Notes under the pieces: generated by a model | Database searches by the model: none | The model's input: only the letters and a program-made list of their open reading frames with translations | What the model was told of the DNA's origin: nothing | Translations under genes and position numbers: made by a program | Assembly: GCF_951793255.1 (NCBI RefSeq) | Contig: NZ_OX636706.1 | Coordinates: 2,102,001-2,166,000 of the forward strand | DNA length: 64,000 nucleotides | Reading direction: 5' to 3' | Origin: Desulfovibrio piger | Lineage (GTDB): Bacteria > Desulfobacterota > Desulfovibrionia > Desulfovibrionales > Desulfovibrionaceae | In this document: in pieces, positions 18,826 through 26,424 of the stretch | Numbering within the stretch: the first letter of the stretch is position 1 | How the letters are laid out: every line of letters starts with the position of its first letter

Positions 18826-20790
18826 GTGAAGAACTTTTATATCACCACCCCCATTTACTATGTGAATGCCAAGCCCCATCTGGGACATGCCTATACCACC
18901 ATCGTGGCCGACTCCCTGTCGCGCTTCCACAAGACCCTGGGCGACAACACCATGTTCCTGACCGGTACGGACGAGCACGGTGACAAGATCGTCAAGGCCG
19001 CCGAAAAGCAGGGCGTCTCCCCCAAGGAATTCGTGGACGGCATCAGCGGCCTGTTCCAGCAGCTGTGGCCGCATCTGGGCATCGAGAACGACGCCTTCGT
19101 GCGTACCACCGACGAAGATCACAAGGCCCGCGTGCAGCGCTTCCTGCAGCAGGTCTATGATGCCGGCGACATCTATTTCGGCGAGTTCGGCGGCCACTAC
19201 TGCTACGGCTGCGAACGCTTCTATACGGAAAAGGAGCTGGAGAACGGCCTGTGCCCCCAGCATCTGACCAAGCCTGAATTCATCAGCGAGAAGAACTACT
19301 TCTTCCGCATGTCCAAGTACCTGCCCTGGCTGCGGGAATACATCGAGAGCCATCCCGACTTCATCCGCCCCGAGCGCTACCGCAACGAAGTGCTGTCCAT
19401 GCTGGAATCGGGCGCGCTGGAAGATCTGTGCATCTCCCGTCCCAAGTCCCGCCTGACCTGGGGCATCGAACTGCCCTTCGACAAGGATTACGTCTGCTAT
19501 GTGTGGTTCGACGCCCTGCTGAACTACATCAGCGCCCTGGGCTGGCCCGACGGTGAAAAGTACAAGACCTTCTGGCCCGGCGAACATCTGGTGGCCAAGG
19601 ACATCCTCAAGCCCCATGCCGTGTTCTGGCCCACCATGCTCAAGGCCGCGGGCCTGCCCGTGTACCAGCACCTGAACGTGCACGGTTACTGGCTGGTGCG
19701 CGATACCAAGATGTCCAAATCCCTGGGCAACGTGGTGGAACCGCTGGAGATGCGCCAGAAGTACGGTCTGGACGCCTTCCGCTATTTCCTGCTGCGCGAG
19801 ATGCATTTCGGTTCCGATGCCTCCTTCAGCGAAGAAGGCATGGTGACCCGCATCAACGCCGACCTGGCCAACGACCTGGGCAACCTGTTCAGCCGCGTGC
19901 TGTCCATGACGGCCAAGTATTTTGAGAGCAAGGTGCCCCAGCCCGGCGAATTCAGCGAAGACGACAAGGCCATCGTCGAGCTGTGCGCCACGGCCATGAC
20001 CAATTACATCCAGCTGTTCGGCAACACCCAGTTCGCCCAGGGCCTGGATTCCCTGTGGGATCTGGTGCGCGCGCTCAACAAATACGTGGATTCGCAGGCG
20101 CCGTGGACCCTGTTCAAGCAGGGCGACACCACGCGTCTGGGCACGGTCATGTACGTGCTGCTGTCGGCCATGCGCAAGGTGGCCCTGTGTCTGTGGGCCG
20201 TCATGCCCGATGCCTCCCGCACCCTGCTGGAGCAGCTGGGCCAGCAGCCCGGCGAAGGCCCTGTGACCACCTCGCTGGAAGCCGAGGCCGGCAACTTTGA
20301 CGGTCTGCAGCCCGGCACCGAAGTGGCGGCCAGCTCCAACCTTTTCCCGCGCATCGACGTCAAGGCCCTGCAGCAGGAAGCTCCGGCCGAAAAGGCCCCC
20401 AAGGCCAAGAAGGAAAAGAAGCAGGAAGCCCCCAAGGTCGCTCCTGCCGCCGAAGGCCAGAGCGGTGAGATCAGCTTCGACCAGTTCAAGGCCGTGGAGA
20501 TGCGCGCCGGGACCGTGGTCGTGGCGGAAAAGCATCCCAATGCCGACCGCATCCTGCGTCTGGAGATCGACTTTGACGAAGGCCAGCCGCGCCAGATCCT
20601 GTCCGGCCTGGCCGACTACTACAAACCCGAGGAGCTGGTGGGCAAGCAGGTCATCGCCGTGCTCAACCTGGCGCCGCGCAAGATCCGTGGCCTCATGTCC
20701 AACGGCATGGTGCTGACCGCGGAAAAGGACGGCAAGCTCTCCGTCCTGACGCCCGCCGCGCCTGTGCCCAACGGCAGCCAGATCGCCTAG
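18826..20790 (+). CDS. metG: Methionyl-tRNA synthetase
   Basis: It charges tRNA-Met with methionine. The 654 aa begin at a GTG, behind CGGAG. Motifs: HLGH (class I HIGH) in NAKPHLGHAY near residue 15, a zinc knuckle with CYGC and CPQH (about 126-145), and KMSKS near residue 295. A C-terminal tRNA-binding domain of EMAP-II type occupies residues 549-654 (ISFDQFKAVEMRAGTVV), linked by a Lys/Ala-rich hinge; this domain also dimerises the enzyme. It is co-transcribed with ricT. Two of its substrate tRNA genes lie 1.6 kb downstream. Confidence 0.97.
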   Translation: MKNFYITTPIYYVNAKPHLGHAYTTIVADSLSRFHKTLGDNTMFLTGTDEHGDKIVKAAEKQGVSPKEFVDGISGLFQQLWPHLGIENDAFVRTTDEDHKARVQRFLQQVYDAGDIYFGEFGGHYCYGCERFYTEKELENGLCPQHLTKPEFISEKNYFFRMSKYLPWLREYIESHPDFIRPERYRNEVLSMLESGALEDLCISRPKSRLTWGIELPFDKDYVCYVWFDALLNYISALGWPDGEKYKTFWPGEHLVAKDILKPHAVFWPTMLKAAGLPVYQHLNVHGYWLVRDTKMSKSLGNVVEPLEMRQKYGLDAFRYFLLREMHFGSDASFSEEGMVTRINADLANDLGNLFSRVLSMTAKYFESKVPQPGEFSEDDKAIVELCATAMTNYIQLFGNTQFAQGLDSLWDLVRALNKYVDSQAPWTLFKQGDTTRLGTVMYVLLSAMRKVALCLWAVMPDASRTLLEQLGQQPGEGPVTTSLEAEAGNFDGLQPGTEVAASSNLFPRIDVKALQQEAPAEKAPKAKKEKKQEAPKVAPAAEGQSGEISFDQFKAVEMRAGTVVVAEKHPNADRILRLEIDFDEGQPRQILSGLADYYKPEELVGKQVIAVLNLAPRKIRGLMSNGMVLTAEKDGKLSVLTPAAPVPNGSQIA

Positions 20791-21200
20791 GATAAATGAT
20801 TCTCGACAAGGGCGGGGAGGGCTTTTTGCCGGCGGCAAGGAGGCCTCCCTTCCCCCTACCTCTTCCTTTTTCGGCGCCCCTCAGAGGGAGCGGGGGAGAG
20901 CAGCGGGGAGCCTCCGGGCAGAGACAAAAAACTCCCCCGCCCGCAAGGGATGGGGGAGACTGGAACAAGGGGAGTACGACCATCAGGCCGCCTTCCCTTT
21001 TTTCATACCTCGCGGCATGATGCGCACGACGGGGATTGCAATGCCCGGCATTTCCGTCTATAGGCTGGCCGCGGGCGCTGCGACCGGGGCGGCAGCCGGG
21101 GATGGACTGCTGCCATCCGGGAAGCGCGCCCCCTGTGGGACCGGGGTCCCGGAGAGGACGGCATGCCCCCTGTGCGGGCTCCGGCCGCTGTCCGGGAAGG
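20791..21200. other. Intergenic stretch after metG, no gene seen
   Basis: These 410 bases hold GC-rich, purine-rich sequence. No plausible small gene with a ribosome-binding site is visible. The only structure I can support is the minus-strand hairpin at 20925-20958. Confidence 0.5.
20925..20958 (-). terminator. Possible minus-strand terminator
   Basis: On the minus strand CTCCCCC pairs with GGGGGAG and T6 follows. It would end transcripts coming from the 64-aa gene, 240 bases away. Confidence 0.5.
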
Positions 21201-21395
21201 CTAGTCGTTTTTTTCCTGCGTCGCGGGATCGAACAGGCGGCCCAGTGCCGCCGCGTCCAGCGGGTTGAGGTTGAAGCGCATCCCGGCTTCGTCCAGAAGG
21301 GCGGCCAGGGATTTTTCGGGATACAGGGCGCGCTGTTCCGCCAGCCAGGCGGCGGCTCGCCGTACCAGTTCCGAAGCGGGCATGATGGTGGCCAT
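21201..21395 (-). CDS. Hypothetical 64-aa protein
   Basis: No family recognised. The protein starts MATIMPASELVRRAAAWLAEQRALYPEKS, is helical and charged, and ends in an acidic tail. A good AAGGAG site precedes the ATG. An upstream in-frame extension is possible but lacks a site. It is divergent from uppP, with 80 bases between the starts. Its size and composition suggest a cytoplasmic accessory or regulatory peptide, but nothing firmer can be said. Confidence 0.65.
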   Translation of the reverse strand: MATIMPASELVRRAAAWLAEQRALYPEKSLAALLDEAGMRFNLNPLDAAALGRLFDPATQEKND

Positions 21396-21475
21396 GGAGT
21401 TCTCCTTTTTGTGGATCACTCTAGCCGAGTCCGTTTCGGGAAACAACGGGTCTTCGGATCCAAAGGACGGCATAT

Positions 21476-22270
21476 ATGGATAATTTGTGGGTTGCGTTCA
21501 TCCTCAGCATCGTGGAAGGGCTGACGGAATACCTGCCGGTCTCGTCCTCGGGCCATCTGGTGCTGGTGGGCGATCTGCTCAATTTCAGCGGTGAAAAAGC
21601 TGCCACCTTCCAGGTGGTCATCCAGCTGGGCGCCATCATGGCGGTGGTCGTCCTCTACTGGGGACGCTTCTGGGGCCTGCTGCGGCCGCAACAGGGCGTG
21701 CCCTTTGCCGGTCTGCGCGGCATCTGGATGCTCTTCCTCACCTGCGTGCCCGCCTGTGTGCTGGGCCTGCTGCTGCACTCCCAGATCAAGAGCCTGTTCA
21801 CGCCGAGCATGGTGCTGATCCCCTTCGTCATCGGCGCCCTGCTGATGATCTTTGTGGAGCGCCGCCAGTTCCATCCCCGTTATGAGACCCTGGACGACAT
21901 GACGCCCGGCCTGGCCTTCGGCATCGGCTGCTTCCAGTGCCTGGCCCTGTTCCCCGGCTTTTCCCGTTCGGCGGCCACCATCATGGGCGGCATGATCCTG
22001 GGGGCCCGCCGTCCGCTGGCGGCCGAATATTCGTTCATCGCCGCCGTGCCCATCATGGTGGCGGCCACGGGCTTTGACCTGCTCAAGAGCCTGCATCTGT
22101 TCACCGCGGCGGACATCCCCTTCTTTGCCGTGGGCATGATCGGCTCCTTTATTTCCGCCCTGATCGCGGTCAAGGCCTTCGTGAGGCTGGTGGGTCATAT
22201 GACCCTGGTGCCCTTTGCCGTGTACCGCCTGCTGCTGGCTCCCTTTATCTGGTATTTCATGGTGCATTAA
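21476..22270 (+). CDS. uppP: Undecaprenyl-diphosphatase
   Basis: UppP (BacA) removes a phosphate from undecaprenyl diphosphate, recycling the lipid carrier for cell-wall synthesis, and confers bacitracin tolerance. The 264-aa membrane protein has both signatures: EGLTEYLPVSSSGHL near residue 13 and PGFSRSAATIMGG near residue 160, with about eight hydrophobic helices. It is probably monocistronic; the tRNA-Met unit begins right after it. Confidence 0.96.
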   Translation: MDNLWVAFILSIVEGLTEYLPVSSSGHLVLVGDLLNFSGEKAATFQVVIQLGAIMAVVVLYWGRFWGLLRPQQGVPFAGLRGIWMLFLTCVPACVLGLLLHSQIKSLFTPSMVLIPFVIGALLMIFVERRQFHPRYETLDDMTPGLAFGIGCFQCLALFPGFSRSAATIMGGMILGARRPLAAEYSFIAAVPIMVAATGFDLLKSLHLFTAADIPFFAVGMIGSFISALIAVKAFVRLVGHMTLVPFAVYRLLLAPFIWYFMVH

Positions 22271-22299
22271 AAAAAATTGGGAAAATCCCCAAAAAATGC

Positions 22300-22328
22300 T
22301 TGCCAAAGGGGAGCAACTTCTGTAGATA
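22300..22328 (+). promoter_or_regulatory. Promoter of first tRNA-Met gene
   Basis: TTGCCA, a 17-base spacer ending in TG, then TAGATA. The tRNA starts 37 bases after the -10. Confidence 0.75.
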
Positions 22329-22364
22329 CATCCCTGCGTTGAGGGGGACACGAAACGCTATCAC

Positions 22365-22441
22365 GGCAAGGTAGCTCAGTTGGTCAGAGCATGCGGTTCA
22401 TACCCGCAGTGTCGGGGGTTCAAATCCCTCCCTTGCTACCA
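22365..22441 (+). tRNA. tRNA-Met (anticodon CAT), copy 1
   Basis: A 77-base cloverleaf with encoded CCA. The anticodon loop is TTCATAC on a TGCGG/CCGCA stem, without the GGG/CCC run of initiators, so it is elongator-like; tRNA-Ile with a modified CAT anticodon cannot be excluded. The first acceptor pair is G1-U72, which is unusual. Confidence 0.95.
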
Positions 22442-22452
22442 GAATATGACAG

Positions 22453-22484
22453 GAAGCCCGGAAATTTTCCGGGCTTCTTTTGTT
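22453..22484 (+). terminator. Terminator after tRNA-Met copy 1
   Basis: GAAGCCCGG pairs with CCGGGCTTC, followed by TTTTGTT. Confidence 0.85.
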
Positions 22485-22761
22485 ATGGACTTTTTTGCCG
22501 CGTGTCCCGAGATGCGGGACAGCGCCCGGCGCGTCCTGCCGGTCCTTCATGGAAGGGCAGGGCGACGGGTGAGGGGATGTCCCGGCCGGGATCGCCTGCT
22601 GGAGGACGTCCGCATACGGCCATTGTTCGGGGATTGCTGCGGTCCCGGGATGGGAAGTCTCCAGGGCCATTTCGCCAGGAGAAACAGCCACGGCCTAGAT
22701 CCTTCAGGCCGGGCCTTTTGCGGGAGTTTTTCTCCTTGCCGGGAGAAAATACAGAAAAAGC
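22485..22761. other. Spacer between the two tRNA-Met units
   Basis: 277 bases without a recognisable gene. Short GC hairpins occur, but no promoter or repeat besides the duplicated promoter at its right end. Confidence 0.5.
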
Positions 22762-22790
22762 TTGCCAAAGGAGAGCAAGTTCTGTAGATG
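22762..22790 (+). promoter_or_regulatory. Promoter of second tRNA-Met gene
   Basis: TTGCCA, 17 bases, TAGATG. The surrounding 44 bases (22760-22803) match the copy-1 promoter block at all but four positions. Confidence 0.75.
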
Positions 22791-22825
22791 CATCTCTGCG
22801 TTGTGGAAAATCCACAAAGCCTTAT

Positions 22826-22902
22826 GGCAAGGTAGCTCAGTTGGTCAGAGCATGCGGTTCATACCCGCAGTGTCGGGGGTTCAAATCCCTCCCTTGCTAC
22901 CA
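22826..22902 (+). tRNA. tRNA-Met (anticodon CAT), copy 2
   Basis: Identical over all 77 bases to the copy at 22365, including the G1-U72 pair and encoded CCA. Confidence 0.95.
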
Positions 22903-22911
22903 GAAATTCAC

Positions 22912-22945
22912 AAGCGGTTCGGGTCTGTCCCGGACCGCTTTTTTT
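22912..22945 (+). terminator. Terminator after tRNA-Met copy 2
   Basis: AAGCGGTTCGGG pairs with CCCGGACCGCTT (one G-U pair) and T7 follows. Sequence differs from the copy-1 terminator. Confidence 0.88.
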
Positions 22946-23332
22946 GTTATGGCTGTATCTGTGAACACTGCGGTGCGAAATGCAGCATCCTCCGCTCTGC
23001 GGGAGTTATTCATTTTTTGCACCTCCCGGCATCCGGAGCGTAGGATGTTGCCGGTAAGGATATCCGCATGCGGCTGTTCTGGCCCGGATCGGAAACAGGG
23101 ATGGGCAGCCCGCACAGGCAAGGCTTATGGGCCCTAGCCGGAAGACAGGGGGGCTCCCTGCAAAGGCCCCTCCATCCCTGAGCATCCCGGGAGGATTTTG
23201 AGCCATATCCGGGCAAATCCCGCAAAAAAGAGGCATTCCTTGACGCCGGGCAAGGCGGTAAGGGAAAACGGACGCTTGTCACCAAAATGTCACCAAAGCG
23301 CCACAGTTCGACAGATCTTTTGAGGAGGAAAC
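22946..23332. promoter_or_regulatory. Leader region of the tct operon
   Basis: 387 bases without a gene. Close to the tctC start are two GTCACCAAA repeats, 11 bases apart. A TTGACG at about 23239 has no good -10, so the promoter is not assigned. Confidence 0.4.
23278..23297 (+). repeat. Direct repeat GTCACCAAA upstream of tctC
   Basis: GTCACCAAA occurs at 23278-23286 and 23289-23297, one helical turn apart and 36 bases before the tctC ATG. The spacing suits a regulator binding as a tandem dimer; the regulator is unknown. Confidence 0.55.
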
Positions 23333-24286
23333 ATGAAAAAGATCCTTGCTTTCCTGGTCATGGCCCTGCTGGCCATGCCGCTGGCAGCTTCTGCGTGGAC
23401 CCCTGACGGCGATGTGACCGTCATCGTGGCTTACAAGGCCGGTTCCGGCACGGATACCGGTGCGCGCCTGCTGGCTTCTCAGGCCGAGAAGTATGTGGGC
23501 AAGACCCTGATCATCAACAACCTGCCCGGCGGCGACGGCAAGATCGGCTGGACCGAGCTGGTCAACTCCAAGCCCGACGGCCGCACCATCGGCTTCATCA
23601 ACCTGCCCACCTTCACCACCCTGGCCGTGCAGCCCGGCTCCACCTTCGCCGTCAGCGACGTGGTGCCCGTCTGCAACCAGCTGAGCGAGACCGGCGTGGT
23701 GGTCGTGCGCGCCAACAGCCCCTGGAAGAGCCTCAAGGAACTGGTGGATGCCTGTAAGGCCAAGGGCAACCTGCGCTGCTCCACCAACGGTGTGGAAGCT
23801 TCCAACCATACCGCCGCCCAGCTGCTGGCCACTTCCGCCGGCTTCGATTACAAGGCCATCCCCTACGGCGGTACCGCCGACCAGCTGCTGGCCCTGCGCC
23901 AGGGCGAAGTGCACTTCTCCTGCGCCAAGGTGGCCGACGTGGCCGCCCTGTGCAGCGGTGACAAGCCCGAACTGCGCATCCTGGGCGTGTTCAACACCGC
24001 CCGTCTGCCCGAATACCCCGACGTGCCCACCCTGGGCGAGCTGGGCTATTACAAGGAATGGTACGGTTCCGCCCGTGCGCTGGTGCTGCCCAAGGGCACC
24101 CCGCAGGAGATCGTGGACTTCTATGTGGAAGCCTTCCGCAAGACCATGCAGGATCCCGCCTGCATCGAGGCTCACCAGAAGGCCGGCATGAGCCTTGATT
24201 TCAAGGACAACAAGCAGCTGGCCGAACTCATCGCCGCGCAGGAGATCTTCTGCCGCGACGTGGTCTCCAAGCTGTACAAGAAGTAA
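23333..24286 (+). CDS. tctC: Tripartite tricarboxylate transporter, periplasmic binding protein
   Basis: TctC-type proteins capture carboxylates in the periplasm and deliver them to the TctAB membrane pair. The 317-aa precursor has a signal peptide (MKKILAFLVMALLAMPLAASA, cut near residue 21). The mature part shows the family pattern VTVIVAYKAGSGTD...ARLLA, NLPGGDGKIGW and PYGGTADQLLALRQGEV. A strong GAGGAGG site precedes the ATG. It is followed by tctB and tctA, a complete system. Substrate (citrate, other carboxylates or aromatic acids) cannot be read from sequence. Confidence 0.93.
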   Translation: MKKILAFLVMALLAMPLAASAWTPDGDVTVIVAYKAGSGTDTGARLLASQAEKYVGKTLIINNLPGGDGKIGWTELVNSKPDGRTIGFINLPTFTTLAVQPGSTFAVSDVVPVCNQLSETGVVVVRANSPWKSLKELVDACKAKGNLRCSTNGVEASNHTAAQLLATSAGFDYKAIPYGGTADQLLALRQGEVHFSCAKVADVAALCSGDKPELRILGVFNTARLPEYPDVPTLGELGYYKEWYGSARALVLPKGTPQEIVDFYVEAFRKTMQDPACIEAHQKAGMSLDFKDNKQLAELIAAQEIFCRDVVSKLYKK

Positions 24287-24349
24287 TCTCTGTCATGTCC
24301 CGGCGGGGAAGGGCGACCTTTCCCGCCGTTTTCCATTCAGGCGGTCCGT

Positions 24350-24799
24350 ATGAAACGATCCGATATCGGCGTGACGGCACTGGTGTATGCCTTCACGCTC
24401 TTTTTTCTGTACATGACCCTGGAACTGCCGCCGGACGCGCAGACCTATCCCCTCTGCCTCATCGCCGGCCTGCTGATCCTGAATACCTGCTATCTGGTGC
24501 GCTGCCTGTGGCAGCTGCGCCGCCAGGCGGGCATCCACAATGATCTGCCCGATCTGTTCGCGGGCTTCCAGTGGAAGCAGTTCGCCTTCATCTGCCTGGG
24601 CTGCGTGGGCTACATGCTGCTCATGCATGTGGCGGGCTTTTATATCGCCAGTATCTGCTATCTTGTGGGCACGCTGGCCTTTTTGCGTGTCCCGCGCTGG
24701 CATATCGTGCTGACGGTAGTGGTCATGGCCGCGCTCATCTACGCGGTGTTCACGCTTTTCCTCAAGGTCCCGCTGCCTGTGGGCCTGCTGTTCAAGTAA
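24350..24799 (+). CDS. tctB: Tripartite tricarboxylate transporter, small membrane subunit
   Basis: The 149-aa protein has four hydrophobic helices, as in TctB, the small subunit of the sodium- or proton-driven carboxylate carrier. It begins MKRSDIGVTALVYAFTLFFL. It lies between tctC (63 bases before) and tctA (10 bases after). The family is poorly conserved in sequence, so the call leans on size, topology and position. Confidence 0.88.
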   Translation: MKRSDIGVTALVYAFTLFFLYMTLELPPDAQTYPLCLIAGLLILNTCYLVRCLWQLRRQAGIHNDLPDLFAGFQWKQFAFICLGCVGYMLLMHVAGFYIASICYLVGTLAFLRVPRWHIVLTVVVMAALIYAVFTLFLKVPLPVGLLFK

Positions 24800-24809
24800 G
24801 GGGATCGTC

Positions 24810-26318
24810 ATGACGGATACTCTGGCTCTCATGGCTGCAGGCTTCATGCATGCCATCTCGCCCATCAATCTGCTGGCCATGCTGGCGTCCACCATCGTGG
24901 GCATCACCATCGGCTGCCTGCCCGGCCTTTCCGCCGCCATGGGCGTGGCCCTGCTGCTGCCCGTCACCTTCGGCATGGATCCGGCCACGGGCCTGATCGT
25001 GCTGGGCGGCATCTACTGCGGTGCCATCTTCGGCGGCTCCATCAGCGCCATCCTCATCCATACGCCCGGCACGCCCGCTTCGGCGGCCACCGCCATCGAA
25101 GGCTATCAGCTCACCCTGCGCGGCAAGGCGGCCAAGGCCCTGTTCACAGCCTGCTTCGCTTCCTTCTGCGGCGGTCTTCTGAGCTGCATTTCGCTGTACT
25201 TCTTCTCCCCGCTGCTGGCGCAGCTGGCCATGAAGTTCAAGAGCCCGGAATATTTCTGGCTCTCGCTCTTCGGCCTGACCATCATCGCGGGCGTATCGTC
25301 CAAGTCCATCCTCAAGGGCCTCATCTCCGGCGGCATCGGCCTGCTCATCTCCACCATCGGCATGGACCCCATGGAAGGGGTGCCGCGTTTCATGTTCGGG
25401 CAGACGACCCTCTATAATGGCGTCAACACCACCTGCGCCCTCATCGGCCTGTTCTCCATGTCGCAGGTGCTCATCCTGGCGGAAAAGCGCATCGTGCAGC
25501 GGCCCAAGGCTTCGGCCATGACCGACCGTTTCGGCCTGAGCAAGGCGGAATACAAGCGCATCACGCCCACCATCATCCGGTCGTGGCTCATCGGCAACAT
25601 CGTGGGCATCCTGCCCGGTGCGGGTGCCTCCATCGCCTGCTTCATGGGCTATAACGAGGCCCGCCGCTTCTCCAAGCACAAGGATGAATTCGGCAAGGGC
25701 TCCATCGAAGGCGTGGCGGGTTCCGAGGCGGCCAACAACGCCGTGACCGGCGGCTCGCTCATCCCCACCCTGACCCTGGGCATCCCCGGCGAGTCCGTGA
25801 CCGCCGTGCTCATGGGCGGCCTCATCATCCACGGCCTGCAGCCCGGACCGGAGCTGTTCACCACCTATGCCGGCATGACCTACACCTTCTTTGCCGGTTT
25901 CGTGCTGGTGCAGTTCTTCATGCTGGGCGTGGGCATGCTGGGCTGCAAGGGCTTTGCCCAGATCTCCCGCCTGTCCGATGCCATCCTCATCCCGTCCATC
26001 TTCCTGCTGTGCGTGGTCGGTTCCTACGCCATCCATAACAACGTGGTGGAAGTGGCCATCATGCTCATCTTTGGTGTCATCGGCTATCTGGCGCGCAAGT
26101 TCGACTTCAATGCCGCCGCCATCGTGCTGGGCCTGATCCTCGGCCCCATCGGCGAACGCGGCCTGCGCCGCTCGCTGCTCATCAGCGACGGGGACCCGTC
26201 CATCCTCTTCTCCACGTCCCTGTGCTGGATCCTGATCGCTTTGTGCGTGCTGGGCGTGCTGTCGCCCCTGCTCATGGAGCGCATGGAGCGCCGTATGCGC
26301 GAAAGCGCCGAAAGCTAG
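24810..26318 (+). CDS. tctA: Tripartite tricarboxylate transporter, large permease subunit
   Basis: TctA is the main permease. The 502-aa protein has about twelve hydrophobic segments and both halves of the internal repeat: GCLPGLSAAMGVALLLPVTFG near residue 35 with YCGAIFGGSISAILIHTPGT, and GILPGAGASIACFMGY with SLIPTLTLGIPGESVTAVLMGG in the second half. It ends the operon; a strong terminator follows. Confidence 0.95.
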   Translation: MTDTLALMAAGFMHAISPINLLAMLASTIVGITIGCLPGLSAAMGVALLLPVTFGMDPATGLIVLGGIYCGAIFGGSISAILIHTPGTPASAATAIEGYQLTLRGKAAKALFTACFASFCGGLLSCISLYFFSPLLAQLAMKFKSPEYFWLSLFGLTIIAGVSSKSILKGLISGGIGLLISTIGMDPMEGVPRFMFGQTTLYNGVNTTCALIGLFSMSQVLILAEKRIVQRPKASAMTDRFGLSKAEYKRITPTIIRSWLIGNIVGILPGAGASIACFMGYNEARRFSKHKDEFGKGSIEGVAGSEAANNAVTGGSLIPTLTLGIPGESVTAVLMGGLIIHGLQPGPELFTTYAGMTYTFFAGFVLVQFFMLGVGMLGCKGFAQISRLSDAILIPSIFLLCVVGSYAIHNNVVEVAIMLIFGVIGYLARKFDFNAAAIVLGLILGPIGERGLRRSLLISDGDPSILFSTSLCWILIALCVLGVLSPLLMERMERRMRESAES

Positions 26319-26369
26319 CGGACGGATGCTTCCCGGCTGTGAAGCCGTGGTGGCGACATGCTGACGATG

Positions 26370-26409
26370 AAGGCCGGCAGATACCGAAAGGTGTCTGCCG
26401 GCCTTTTTT
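26370..26409. terminator. Terminator after tctA
   Basis: A 16-bp stem (AAGGCCGGCAGATACC / GGTGTCTGCCGGCCTT, one G-U) with a GAAA tetraloop, then T6. It sits between the convergent tctA and activator genes. Confidence 0.93.
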
Positions 26410-26424
26410 GCAGGGGGGGAAGGC

